Positions 1 through 7,351 of a stretch of 33,022 nucleotides of DNA are shown here, piece by piece. The DNA is from Clostridium sp. UBA2485 (GTDB lineage Bacteria > Bacillota > Clostridia > Clostridiales > Clostridiaceae): contig NZ_DDOV01000074.1 in assembly GCF_002341865.1 (NCBI RefSeq), positions 72,885 through 105,906 of the forward strand, in the 5' to 3' direction. The translations under genes were made by a program, and so were the position numbers. The notes beneath the pieces were generated by a model. The model had not been told where the DNA came from. It searched no databases and saw only the letters and a program-made list of their open reading frames with translations. Each line of letters starts with the position of its first letter. The first letter of the stretch is position 1.

Positions 1-827
1 TTATTTCCGAATAAAACCATTGCAGCATCAGAAGCTGGTTTTTCTGAAGTTATAACCGCTTCTATTGGTATTATTTTAATTAATGCTAGGTTTATAAGTG
101 CATAAACTATAATTGTTATAGATAATCCTAATATAATAGATTTTGGAAGATCTTTTTTAGGGTTTTTTAGTTCTCCTGCCATATTTCCTACACTAATCCA
201 TCCATCATAAGCCCAAAGGGTACCTAATATAGCTGCACCAAAACCAGATACACTACTTGAATCTCCTAGATTAAAGCTAAAACTTTGAGCTGTTCCTTTC
301 ATAAAGCCAAGTACTATTATAATTATAATCGGCAAAAGCTTTGCTACAGTTACTATTCCTTGAATTTTACTTCCTAACTTTGTAGAAATTATATTAACTA
401 TTGTAAGAAATATTATAAATCCCATGGCTAATAGCTTTTGAGAAGTACTGCTTAAATTAATAAAATCTGTAGCTTGAGTTGATAATACAATAGCTAAGGC
501 TGCAACTGCTCCAGGCAGGTAAACAACAGTTTGTACCCAGCCAAATAAAAATGCCCATTTTTCTCCATAAAGCTCTTTAAGATACACGAATAACCCGCCG
601 GTTTTAGGGATAGCTGCTGCAATTTCTGCAATGGTTAGGCCTGACGCCATAGCTATTATTCCTCCTGATACCCAAGCTAATATACCTAATAATGGTGAAC
701 CAGCATTTTTAAAAACTATAGCAGGTTTGAAAAAAATACCTGAACCTATAACCATACCTAATACAATAGTTATGGCATCAAATAATCCAAGTTCTTTTTT
801 TAAGACTTTTTCATTTGAATTCTCCAT
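1..827 (-). CDS. APC-family amino acid permease (LAT/SteT-like), 3' end outside the window
   Basis: Seen: an open frame runs from ATG at 827 to the window edge without a stop, about 275 codons. AAAGGATG lies just upstream of the ATG. The N-terminus reads ELGLFDAITIVLGMVIGSGI, the TM1 signature of the APC superfamily with its GSGIF unwound helix, followed by further hydrophobic helices and the segment LWAYDGW found in LAT-type exchangers. Known: this family exchanges or imports amino acids across the cytoplasmic membrane; SteT (serine/threonine exchange) is the closest type I recall. Inferred: amino acid transport, substrate unknown. A full-length family member has about 440-460 residues, so the C-terminal third is missing only because the window ends. 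A hairpin (858-867 with 871-880) sits in the upstream region. Confidence 0.9.
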   Translation of the reverse strand, partial: MENSNEKVLKKELGLFDAITIVLGMVIGSGIFFKPAIVFKNAGSPLLGILAWVSGGIIAMASGLTIAEIAAAIPKTGGLFVYLKELYGEKWAFLFGWVQTVVYLPGAVAALAIVLSTQATDFINLSSTSQKLLAMGFIIFLTIVNIISTKLGSKIQGIVTVAKLLPIIIIIVLGFMKGTAQSFSFNLGDSSSVSGFGAAILGTLWAYDGWISVGNMAGELKNPKKDLPKSIILGLSITIIVYALINLALIKIIPIEAVITSEKPASDAAMVLFGN

Positions 828-857
828 CAATTTTCATCCTTTCTAAGTATATAAATT

Positions 858-880
858 ATAATATTTTACGAAAATATTAT
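858..880. repeat. Inverted repeat upstream of the permease gene
   Basis: Arms ATAATATTTT (858-867) and AAAATATTAT (871-880) are perfect complements around ACG. It lies about 30 bases upstream of the minus-strand permease start, so it could be an operator or a 5'-leader hairpin. In such AT-rich DNA chance cannot be excluded. Confidence 0.3.
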
Positions 881-962
881 TATATTGATTCTTTTGTACA
901 TATTTAAAAAGTTTGCCCATATATAAGTTTACTATTATATATAAAAACTTCTTATAATTATG

Positions 963-982
963 TATATTCAAAAATAACTAGT
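963..982 (-). repeat. Dispersed repeat arm, ATATTCAAAAATAACTAGT type
   Basis: The 19 bases at 964-982 are the exact reverse complement of 6853-6871 and of 30996-31014, and share 17 bases with the left hairpin arm at 30974-30990. See the hairpin at 30972-31013 for the paired form. A weaker inverted copy, GGACTAGTTATTTA, occurs at 1091-1104. Confidence 0.6.
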
Positions 983-1293
983 GAAGACTGAGATATGTTT
1001 TATGCTACTTAATATATTCTATAAAAATTTATTATGACTAACATATTATATCATTAAATTTATTTAAATAAAGGAAATATTGTGTAGATTGGACTAGTTA
1101 TTTATATTTTATTTTATATAGGGTAAAATTTATATGATTATTTAGGAAAAATCTAGCTTAAGAACATAATATTATGGCCATCATTTCAAGGTTGTAATAA
1201 TCTTAAGTAATAATGAAATATATTTAAATTTTGATTATTTATAATCAGTCTTATTGAATTTTTATTTTTGATATAATATTTCGAATAGGGTGA

Positions 1294-1476
1294 ATAATTT
1301 TACAATACTGGTTTACATTGTCTATTCCTATTGATTATGGTAAATTTATTCTAGGATTAAACATGTTTAAACCAAATTTTTCATTAAATAACAAAATTTA
1401 ATTGAATGTTTCTAATGATAGAAAAGAGTTATTAGAAACATGTAAAATAATTAAGGCATTTTTAAAAAATATTTAA
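1294..1476 (+). pseudogene. Possible decayed coding fragment
   Basis: After the TGA at 1291 a frame stays open for 35 codons (start of reading IILQYWFTLSIPIDYGKF), meets one TAA at 1399 and continues for 24 more codons to TAA at 1474. Residue composition looks protein-like, but there is no start codon with a ribosome binding site and I do not recognise the protein. It may be a remnant of a lost gene or chance. Confidence 0.15.
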
Positions 1477-1761
1477 TCAATGTTCAAGTATATATTTACA
1501 AAATACTGCATTATAAGAAACAGTAAATAGAATGACTATATTAATACTATTTGTGAAAAAGGATGAAATTATATCGGCTTATACATTAAGTCTTAAGGCG
1601 GTTATAAAAGTGGATTTTAATATACTTAAAATCTTTGATTAATTAATTTTTTTACATGTCTAATAAAAAAGTATTCTTGTGGGAAATATATTTTTACATG
1701 AATAAAATTAAGTAAAAATATTATTATATGAAATGTTTTTACATAAGAGGAGAATGATATT

Positions 1762-3204
1762 ATGGGTAACAGCGAAGCTAAAAGGCTTACATGGCAAAAT
1801 CTTGCGCTAATGGCCTTTGTTACAGTATGGGGTTTTGGTAATGTTGTTAACAATTTTGCTAACCAAGGATTAAAGGTAATAGTATCTTGGATATTAATTA
1901 TAGGATTATATTTTGTGCCTTATGTTTTAATGGTAGGAGAGTTAGGAGCTACTTTTAAAGAAAGTAATTCAGGTGTAAGTGGATGGATTGACGCTACTAT
2001 GGGTAAAAAATTAGCTTATCTAGCTGGATGGACTTATTGGGTTGTGCATATACCTTATTTAGCACAAAAGCCTCAATCAGTATTAATAGCATTAGGTTGG
2101 GGAGTATCACAAAGCGGAGATTTCATTAAAGGAATTAATCCACTAACATTGCAATTAATATCACTAGTAGTGTTCTTAGTATTTTTATGGATTGCTTCAA
2201 GAGGAATTACATCTTTAAAAAGAATAGGAACTTTAGCAGGTACTTCAATATTTGTAATGTCATTATTATATATATTATTAGTAATTGCAGCACCTGGAAT
2301 GAGAGGAATTAAGCCTGCAACAACAAATATAACCTTTAGTTCAGTTATGCCAGAATTTAATTTTGCATATTTTACTACATTATCAATGTTAGTTTTTGCA
2401 GTTGGTGGTGCGGAAAAATTATCACCATATGTAAATAATACTAAAAATCCATCAAAAGATTTTCCAAGAGGAATGATAGTTCTTGCAATAATGGTAGCAG
2501 TATCAGCATTATTAGGTTCATTTGCAATGTCAATAATGTTTGATGCAAACAACATTCCTGCAGATTTAAAGATGAATGGCCAATATTATGCCTTTAAAAT
2601 GTTGGGAGAATATTATGGAGTAGGAAACTTCTTCTTAATTCTATATGCTCTTGCTAATATGACTGGTCAAATTTCTGCATTAGTATTTTCAATAGATGCA
2701 CCATTAAAAGTATTATTAGGAGATGCAAATTCAGAGTATATACCAAAGTCATTAACTAAAACTAACAAATATGGTGCACCAATAAATGGATATAAAGTCA
2801 CAGCAATTTTAGTTAGTATTCTAATAATAATACCTGCACTTGGTATTGGTGATATGAATACTTTATTCAACTGGTTATTAGACCTAAACTCAATAGTTAT
2901 GCCACTAAGATATTTATGGGTATTCTTAGCGTATATGTTTTTAAGGAAAAAATATACAGAAAAGTATCCTTCAGAATATAGATTTATAAAAAATTCTAAG
3001 GTAGCCTATGGTGTTGGATTATGGTGTTTTGTCTTTACTGCTTTTGCATGCATTATGGGTATGTTCCCAAAGGGATTAGAAGCTTTTACATCAGAATGGT
3101 ATTTTCAAATATCACTTAATATATTAACACCTTTTGTTCTTATAGGATTAGGGTTAATACTACCTTTTATTGCTAAGAGGAAAAATAATATATCAGAACT
3201 TTAA
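1762..3204 (+). CDS. APC-superfamily amino acid permease (glutamate:GABA antiporter-like / YjeM-like)
   Basis: 480 residues with about 12 hydrophobic helices, the usual length of the family. The N-terminus (LTWQNLALMAFVTVWGFGNV) is the TM1 region in the variant seen in glutamate:GABA antiporter-like and YjeM-like permeases, with WGFGN in place of the GSGIF of classical APC members. AGAGGAG at 1747-1753 gives a good ribosome binding site for the ATG. Known: these are cytoplasmic-membrane amino-acid exchangers or importers. Inferred: amino-acid transport, perhaps acidic amino acids or their decarboxylation products; no decarboxylase gene lies next to it, so the substrate is open. It is a single-gene unit that ends in a long hairpin at 3252-3328 and is transcribed divergently from the permease at 1-827. 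Confidence 0.85.
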   Translation: MGNSEAKRLTWQNLALMAFVTVWGFGNVVNNFANQGLKVIVSWILIIGLYFVPYVLMVGELGATFKESNSGVSGWIDATMGKKLAYLAGWTYWVVHIPYLAQKPQSVLIALGWGVSQSGDFIKGINPLTLQLISLVVFLVFLWIASRGITSLKRIGTLAGTSIFVMSLLYILLVIAAPGMRGIKPATTNITFSSVMPEFNFAYFTTLSMLVFAVGGAEKLSPYVNNTKNPSKDFPRGMIVLAIMVAVSALLGSFAMSIMFDANNIPADLKMNGQYYAFKMLGEYYGVGNFFLILYALANMTGQISALVFSIDAPLKVLLGDANSEYIPKSLTKTNKYGAPINGYKVTAILVSILIIIPALGIGDMNTLFNWLLDLNSIVMPLRYLWVFLAYMFLRKKYTEKYPSEYRFIKNSKVAYGVGLWCFVFTAFACIMGMFPKGLEAFTSEWYFQISLNILTPFVLIGLGLILPFIAKRKNNISEL

Positions 3205-3251
3205 AAAATATTTTTAATTATTGAATATTATTACAGAGAGTATAATTTATG

Positions 3252-3345
3252 AGTCCATCTATTTTATATGAATTTAAGTTTTATAATAAATATTTTATTA
3301 GAAACTTAAAATCTTTAAATAGGTGGACTTTAATTTTATATATTT
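3252..3345 (+). terminator. Long two-part hairpin after the permease
   Basis: The outer stem pairs AGTCCATCTATTT (from 3252) with AAATAGGTGGACT (to 3328), using a few G-U pairs. An inner stem pairs AATTTAAGTTT (3271-3281) with AAACTTAAAAT (3302-3312). T-rich sequence follows. It most likely terminates the permease transcript, but it is larger than an ordinary intrinsic terminator. Confidence 0.55.
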
Positions 3346-3475
3346 TATAAAAAATTAACAATTTATTAAAAAGTTGATTTGAAGAAAATTTACAAATTTA
3401 CAAATATAGGAACTAATAAATATAAATTTAATATTAATATAATAAAGATTTAATAGTTTCTAGGGAGGATTTGTA

Positions 3476-3955
3476 ATGACTACATTTTTGCTTTATGGAG
3501 CTGTAATTGTACTTTATTTGATTTCTTTTTTAAAAGATAAGAAGAAAACAAAAAGTGCATTATTGATAGGAATAAAGTCCTTTGAAAATATAATGCCACA
3601 GTTTTTAGGAATTATATTTATAGTAGGGATTATACTTACTATATTATCACCGGAGAACATATCATCTATTATTGGTGAAGAATCTGGAATCATTGGTGTG
3701 ATAACTGCAGCTATAATAGGTTCATTAACTTTAGTACCTACATTTGTAGCTTTTTCTACAGCAGCATTACTTTTAGAAAATGGAGCAGGTTATACTCAAG
3801 TTACAGCATTAATTTCTGCTTTCATGTTTGTTGGAATATTTACTTTTACTATGGAAGCAAAGTTTATAGGTAAAAAGGCAACAGCAGTTAGAAATATAAT
3901 TTATTTTGTTTATTCTATAGTAAGTGCATTTATTGTAGGGACTATGATGAGGTGA
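3476..3955 (+). CDS. Half-size permease, first of a pair (ArsP_1/DUF318-like)
   Basis: 159 residues, about four or five membrane helices, with GGGAGGA at 3462-3468 before the ATG. The block SGIIGVITAAIIGSLTLVPT (from about residue 70) resembles the conserved repeat of the DUF318/ArsP_1 permease family (YraQ type), in which one protein of about 300 residues or more carries two such repeats. Here the repeat sits alone. The partner gene starts 4 bases after this stop and carries the matching repeat. Inferred: the two half-proteins form one heterodimeric membrane transporter. Known members of the broad family are implicated in efflux of organo-metalloid compounds, but I cannot assign a substrate. 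Family assignment is from pattern memory and is moderate. Confidence 0.65.
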   Translation: MTTFLLYGAVIVLYLISFLKDKKKTKSALLIGIKSFENIMPQFLGIIFIVGIILTILSPENISSIIGEESGIIGVITAAIIGSLTLVPTFVAFSTAALLLENGAGYTQVTALISAFMFVGIFTFTMEAKFIGKKATAVRNIIYFVYSIVSAFIVGTMMR

Positions 3956-3959
3956 TTTT

Positions 3960-4487
3960 ATGAAATGGCTAAAACGATATTCTTTTTTTATAATAATATT
4001 AATTATAACTTTAATAATAACTTTACTTGACTTTAATAAGGGTCAAAATATAGGGTTAATAGCACTGGATTCCTTTAAACAAATGCTAGCAGTATTGCCA
4101 CCTATAATGCTATTATTAGGACTTTTAGATATTTGGGTTCCTAGAGAAACCATGATAAAATATATGGGAAACAACTCAGGAATTTTAGGAGTAGTCCTTG
4201 CTATATTATTAGGCTCATTAGCAGCAGGACCTGTATATGCAGCCTTTCCTATAACTGCTGTATTTATTAAAAAAGGAGCTAAATTTAGTAACATAATGGT
4301 CTTTATGGGAGCTTGGTGTACTACAAAAATACCAACATTTTTATTTGAATTATCAGCACTTGGATATAAATATAGTTTTACTAGACTTTTAGTAAATTTA
4401 CCTAGTATTATATTTTTAGCATACTTAATAGAAAGGATATTAAGTAAAAATGATTTAGAAGAAATTTATAACAAATTTAAAGAATGA
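3960..4487 (+). CDS. Half-size permease, second of a pair (ArsP_1/DUF318-like)
   Basis: 175 residues with an N-terminal membrane helix and about four more. The segment SGILGVVLAILLGSLAAGPV (about residues 73-92) closely parallels the block in the gene before it. It keeps the GP..AAFP element; the first protein has VPTFVAFS at that place. The ATG lies 4 bases after the upstream stop, and the gene's ribosome binding site (GATGAGGTGA) lies inside the upstream coding end, so translation is probably coupled and the pair made in fixed ratio. A charged tail follows the last helix. A strong terminator overlaps the stop codon. Substrate unknown. Confidence 0.65.
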   Translation: MKWLKRYSFFIIILIITLIITLLDFNKGQNIGLIALDSFKQMLAVLPPIMLLLGLLDIWVPRETMIKYMGNNSGILGVVLAILLGSLAAGPVYAAFPITAVFIKKGAKFSNIMVFMGAWCTTKIPTFLFELSALGYKYSFTRLLVNLPSIIFLAYLIERILSKNDLEEIYNKFKE

Positions 4488-4517
4488 AGCATTATATAGA
4501 TATGCTTCATTCTTTTT
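4481..4517 (+). terminator. Rho-independent terminator of the half-permease pair
   Basis: AGAATGAAGCAT (4481-4492) pairs perfectly with ATGCTTCATTCT (4502-4513) around a 9-base loop, followed by TTTT. The stop codon of the second permease lies inside the left arm. Confidence 0.9.
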
Positions 4518-4610
4518 GTATGAAATGAATTGTTTTTCATTGCTTTAAAATTAATATGAAAAATTATTTAATAAAATAAATTGAAACGTATTGCATTATA
4601 GTAGAAAATA

Positions 4611-4982
4611 TTAAAGTTGTTTTCTATAAAGGACATGGTGCATATTTTTAAAGTTATATAATTGTTCCTTAGTTATCTCTTCTATAGTATTGATTTTAAT
4701 AACATTGTGTATAGTTCCTATCCTAAGTTTAGCATCCCCTAAATCTCTTGCTAGCATTATTCCACAATAAACTGCTACATCACTATTTATATTAAATAAA
4801 AACATTTTTAATTGATCTATTGGAACGACATCTTTCTTTAAAAATTCATCATCAAACTCAACTTCGCTATCTAATGAAATTAACCCGTCTCTTACAATAT
4901 GCTTATCCCATCCCTTATACTCACACAGTCTGCCCCATAAGCCTAGATTAATAAGATTTTTAACAGTTAATTTTATCATCAT
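4611..4982 (-). CDS. Hypothetical 123-residue protein
   Basis: I do not recognise this protein. The start is taken as ATG at 4982, eight bases after AAGGAG (4991-4996); a longer reading from GTG at 4991 would begin inside that ribosome binding site. It begins MMIKLTVKNLINLGLWGRLC, has no signal peptide or membrane helix, is slightly acidic in the middle (EVEFDDEFLKKD) and ends with a basic tail. It looks like a small soluble cytoplasmic protein. It stands alone, convergent with the half-permease pair. Two inverted repeats lie just upstream of its ribosome binding site (5008-5032 and 5034-5050) and suggest regulated expression. Confidence 0.7.
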   Translation of the reverse strand: MMIKLTVKNLINLGLWGRLCEYKGWDKHIVRDGLISLDSEVEFDDEFLKKDVVPIDQLKMFLFNINSDVAVYCGIMLARDLGDAKLRIGTIHNVIKINTIEEITKEQLYNFKNMHHVLYRKQL

Positions 4983-5007
4983 AATTCTCACTCCTTACTT
5001 ATAATTA

Positions 5008-5050
5008 AACTATTAAATATATTTTAATAGTTATTTGAAAATTTTTCAAA
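5008..5050. promoter_or_regulatory. Two adjacent inverted repeats upstream of the 123-aa gene
   Basis: AACTATTAAA (5008-5017) and TTTAATAGTT (5023-5032) are perfect arms around five bases. Directly beside them TTTGAAAA (5034-5041) and TTTTCAAA (5043-5050) are perfect arms around one base. They sit 12-60 bases upstream of the ribosome binding site of the minus-strand gene, where operators or a leader hairpin would be expected. No matching regulator is recognised. Confidence 0.35.
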
Positions 5051-5399
5051 TTTTATACATATATATATTTTAAACATTATGTTAAAATACTTTATAATAT
5101 TTATAAAAAATTAATGTTAATTAAAATTTATAAATATATAATAAACATATAATTTTAGATATAGCTATAAGATTTATACTATTATAATTAATATATTTCC
5201 CAATTATAATAAGTTCATTATAAATAATAGAAAACTTTAATGTTAAATAAACTATAATTACTTTTCATATTTAAATATAAATTATATCATATTTTATGTT
5301 TTTATTATAAAAATATTTTATGAAAAGAAAAATATAATATACTTAAATATAAAATAATTATTACTTTGTAATATTTTTAATATTTAAAGAGTATATAAA
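5051..5399. other. Intergenic AT-rich stretch without visible genes
   Basis: Nearly pure A/T sequence between two minus-strand genes. I see no reading frame with a ribosome binding site and no strong hairpin. The promoter of the 123-aa gene probably lies at its left side. Confidence 0.5.
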
Positions 5400-5425
5400 T
5401 TAAAAGCCGTGATCTTAATCACGAC
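5400..5425 (-). terminator. Terminator of the exonuclease III gene
   Basis: On the minus strand GTCGTGAT (5425-5418) pairs with ATCACGGC (5413-5406) around a short loop, with one G-U pair, followed by TTTTA. The stop codon of the gene is inside the hairpin. Confidence 0.8.
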
Positions 5426-6185
5426 TTTCAATTTCTAAAGTTATAGGACAGTGGTCTGAACCTAGAACTTCATTTAAAATCTCTGCCTTTAAAACTCGAT
5501 TAACCATGTTCCTTGAAACAAAGAAATAATCTATTCTCCATCCGGCATTTCTTTCACGAGCCTTAAATCTGTAGCTCCACCAACTATATTTTATTTTATC
5601 TGGATTTATATATCTAAAGGTATCAATGTATCCATTTGATATAAATTTGTCTATCCAAGCTCTTTCCATTGGTAGAAAACCAGAGGTCTTTTCATTAGCT
5701 TTAGCATTTTTTATATCAATAGGAGTATGAGCAGTATTATAATCGCCACAAATTATTAAATTAGTACCTTTTGATACTTCAATATTACAAAAATCTAATA
5801 TAGCATCATAAAATTCCATTTTATATTCAAGTCTTTCTTCAGAAGATTGACCATTAGGAAAATAGATATTCATAAGAGTAAAGCCTTCATATTCAGCAAT
5901 TAATATACGTCCTTCTATATCAAATCTTTCAATACCAATACCGTTTTTTATAGATTTTGGTTTTGTTTTAGTGTAAATTGCAACTCCGCTATATCCTTTT
6001 TTTATTCCATGAGAAAAATATGAATAGTAGCCTTCAATATTAGTTATGTTTTCATCTAAATTATTTTCTTGAAGCTTAGTTTCTTGAATACATAATATAT
6101 CAGGTGATGATTCCATTATCCAAGGAATAAAATCTTTTTTTAACATGGCTCTAAGACCATTTATATTCCATGAGTAAATTTTCAT
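5415..6185 (-). CDS. xth: Exodeoxyribonuclease III (AP endonuclease, Xth family)
   Basis: 256 residues, the normal length. This enzyme cuts abasic sites and removes 3'-blocking groups in base excision repair. The fold's metal and phosphate ligands are visible: MKIYSWNINGLR at the N-terminus with Asn7, QETKLQ with Glu35, the GDYNTAH block in the middle, WRIDYFFVS near the end and the C-terminal SDHCPI with the catalytic histidine. The ATG at 6185 follows GAGGGGAG. It is a single gene with its own terminator, about 300 bases from the divergent B12-related unit. A uracil-DNA glycosylase gene (ung) acting earlier in the same repair pathway lies about 14 kb away in this window. Confidence 0.96.
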   Translation of the reverse strand: MKIYSWNINGLRAMLKKDFIPWIMESSPDILCIQETKLQENNLDENITNIEGYYSYFSHGIKKGYSGVAIYTKTKPKSIKNGIGIERFDIEGRILIAEYEGFTLMNIYFPNGQSSEERLEYKMEFYDAILDFCNIEVSKGTNLIICGDYNTAHTPIDIKNAKANEKTSGFLPMERAWIDKFISNGYIDTFRYINPDKIKYSWWSYRFKARERNAGWRIDYFFVSRNMVNRVLKAEILNEVLGSDHCPITLEIESRD

Positions 6186-6387
6186 TGTAAAACTCCCCTC
6201 ATAAGTATTTGAGATAAATTTATAAAATATATCTCAATTTTAAAATATTTAATAAGATAAAATATAAATAATAATTAATAAAAATTTTGTTATAATAGTA
6301 TATATAAATATTTTAATATTACTATAATGATTAATTTTCATCTTTTCTATCATTATATAGTTTAATAGTGTATTAATAAAGACAAAT

Positions 6388-6402
6388 TGATAATTCTTAT
6401 CA
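6388..6402. promoter_or_regulatory. Fur-box-like palindrome
   Basis: TGATAATTCTTATCA matches the 7-1-7 Fur-type consensus (TGATAAT-N-ATTATCA) except for one base, and sits inside the longer palindrome ATTGATAA-TTC-TTATCAAT (6386-6404). It lies about 50 bases upstream of the -35 of the riboswitch promoter. A Fur-family regulator is an inference; AT-rich background makes near-matches fairly common. Confidence 0.3.
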
Positions 6403-6451
6403 ATATAAAAATTTAATCTCTTTTAAATAGTGTACTTATTCACTAGATTTA

Positions 6452-6480
6452 TTGAAAGTTAAATTTTCATATGATAGAAT
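6452..6480 (+). promoter_or_regulatory. Sigma-A promoter of the cobalamin-riboswitch transcript
   Basis: TTGAAA at 6452-6457, a 17-base spacer and TAGAAT at 6475-6480. The predicted start near 6487 lies about ten bases before the riboswitch P1 stem. Confidence 0.7.
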
Positions 6481-6497
6481 TTAATTAAGTTAATATT

Positions 6498-6637
6498 TGC
6501 TGTTCTGTAAGGAATATGGTTTTAAGCCATAGCAGCCCCCGCTACTGTAATCGTGGACAAAGAGCAATAGTCACTGGAATTTATCTGGGAAGACGCTTTG
6601 AGGTTGAAACGAGAGCCAGGATACTTATTAAACAGTA
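6498..6637 (+). ncRNA. Cobalamin (B12) riboswitch aptamer
   Basis: The highly conserved B12 box AGCAGCCCCCGCTACTGTAA lies at 6531-6550. It is followed by the TCACTGG...CTGGGAAGACGC segments (6571-6595) and by GAGCCAGGATAC (6613-6624), in the order and spacing of the cobalamin class. P1 can be closed by TGCTGTT (6498-6504) with AACAGTA (6631-6637). In this class adenosylcobalamin or a related cobalamin bound to the aptamer usually turns the downstream genes off. Here the expression platform is an intrinsic terminator at 6690-6726, so control is probably by early transcription termination. Confidence 0.95.
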
Positions 6638-6658
6638 TATTCAAGCTTTTCTTCGGAG

Positions 6659-6726
6659 GGAAGAGTTGGTTTAGTTTTACAGAAAGCCACTCTCTTTCTT
6701 TTACCTTTAAAGAAAGAGAGTTTTTT
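6659..6726 (+). terminator. Riboswitch expression platform: antiterminator and terminator
   Basis: CTCTCTTTCTTT (6690-6701) pairs with AAAGAAAGAGAG (6709-6720) and TTTTTT follows, a strong intrinsic terminator. The purine-rich GGAAGAGTTGGTT (about 6659-6671) can instead pair with AGCCACTCTCTT (about 6685-6697), which uses the terminator's left arm. This is the layout of a terminator/antiterminator switch. Confidence 0.8.
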
Positions 6727-6781
6727 ATTTTGTAATACATAGAATTTAAATAAAAATATAGAAAGGAGCAATACACGAGTT

Positions 6782-6803
6782 GTTTCTATTTTAAAATAGA
6801 AAC
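6782..6803. repeat. 22-bp perfect palindrome in the leader
   Basis: GTTTCTATTTT at 6782-6792 is followed directly by its exact complement AAAATAGAAAC (6793-6803). It lies between the riboswitch terminator and the DUF4430 gene. Its role is unknown: operator, RNA stem or insertion scar. Confidence 0.4.
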
Positions 6804-6852
6804 TATTATGGAATCAGCTAGGATATCTGAAAGAAAATATATCAAAATATTG

Positions 6853-6872
6853 ACTAGTTATTTTTGAATATA
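6853..6872 (+). repeat. Dispersed repeat arm, ACTAGTTATTTTTGAATATA type
   Basis: Same 19-base core as 964-982 (inverted) and 30996-31014 (direct). The preceding TTGACT (6850-6855) could serve as a -35 element, but no well-spaced -10 follows. If used, such a promoter would bypass the riboswitch. Confidence 0.55.
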
Positions 6873-6944
6873 GCTAAATAGAAATTGATTAGTCAGGGGC
6901 TTATATCGACTTAATTTATATAGAAAATATAGGAGGATATAGTT

Positions 6945-7346
6945 ATGAAGAATAACAATAAAAGGATTATAACAACTATTTTAATTTTACTTATTGCTGT
7001 TGTAGGTTATTTCGCTTATGGAAAATTTGCAAAAGTTGAAACCGTTAAAGGAAATAAAAATATAACAGTAATTGTTAAATCTGAAAAAGATAAATATGAA
7101 AAAGAACATAAACATTCAACAGATGCTGAATTTTTAGGAAAGACATTGGATGAGATGAAGATAATAGATGCAGAAAAATCACAATTTGGAAGATATGTAA
7201 ATAAAGTAGATGGAATTTTAGCAGATAAGAATAAACAAGAGTGGTGGAAACTTACAATAAACGGAGTGGATGCAACAGCAGGAATAGACGAAACTCCGAT
7301 AGCTGATGGAGATAGATTTGAGTTTATATTTACAACAGGCTGGTAA
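6945..7346 (+). CDS. Membrane-anchored DUF4430 protein (transcobalamin C-domain-like), putative B12 capture
   Basis: 133 residues. One hydrophobic N-terminal helix (about residues 8-26) without a lipobox cysteine anchors it, leaving a DUF4430 domain outside. The diagnostic pattern is in the C-terminal half: FGRYVNKVDG, then WWKLTINGVDATAGIDETPI and the strand motif DGDRFEFIF. Known: DUF4430 is related to the C-terminal beta domain of intrinsic factor and transcobalamin, which covers bound cobalamin. Seen: AGGAGG precedes the ATG, the gene follows a cobalamin riboswitch, and an S component starts 5 bases after its stop. Inferred: the protein presents cobalamin or a precursor to the transporter encoded next. 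The domain call is strong; the ligand is inferred from the riboswitch. Confidence 0.88.
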   Translation: MKNNNKRIITTILILLIAVVGYFAYGKFAKVETVKGNKNITVIVKSEKDKYEKEHKHSTDAEFLGKTLDEMKIIDAEKSQFGRYVNKVDGILADKNKQEWWKLTINGVDATAGIDETPIADGDRFEFIFTTGW

Positions 7347-7351
7347 ATATT

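Larger units (their letters stand above)
881..1761. other. Long AT-rich intergenic region between divergent permeases
   Basis: No convincing intact gene on either strand. It holds one arm of the dispersed CTAG-centred repeat (963-982), a degenerate second arm near 1091-1104, and a doubtful decayed reading frame (1294-1476). It must also carry the promoter of the permease at 1762; I could not single out a convincing -35/-10 pair. Confidence 0.5.

Noticed and set aside
2073..2555. 160-codon minus-strand open frame
   Set aside because: Lies fully inside the APC permease gene; its residues are an antisense shadow and it has no ribosome binding site.
6522..6776. 84-codon minus-strand open frame over the riboswitch
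   Set aside because: Antisense to the conserved aptamer and its terminator; no start signal and no coding character.
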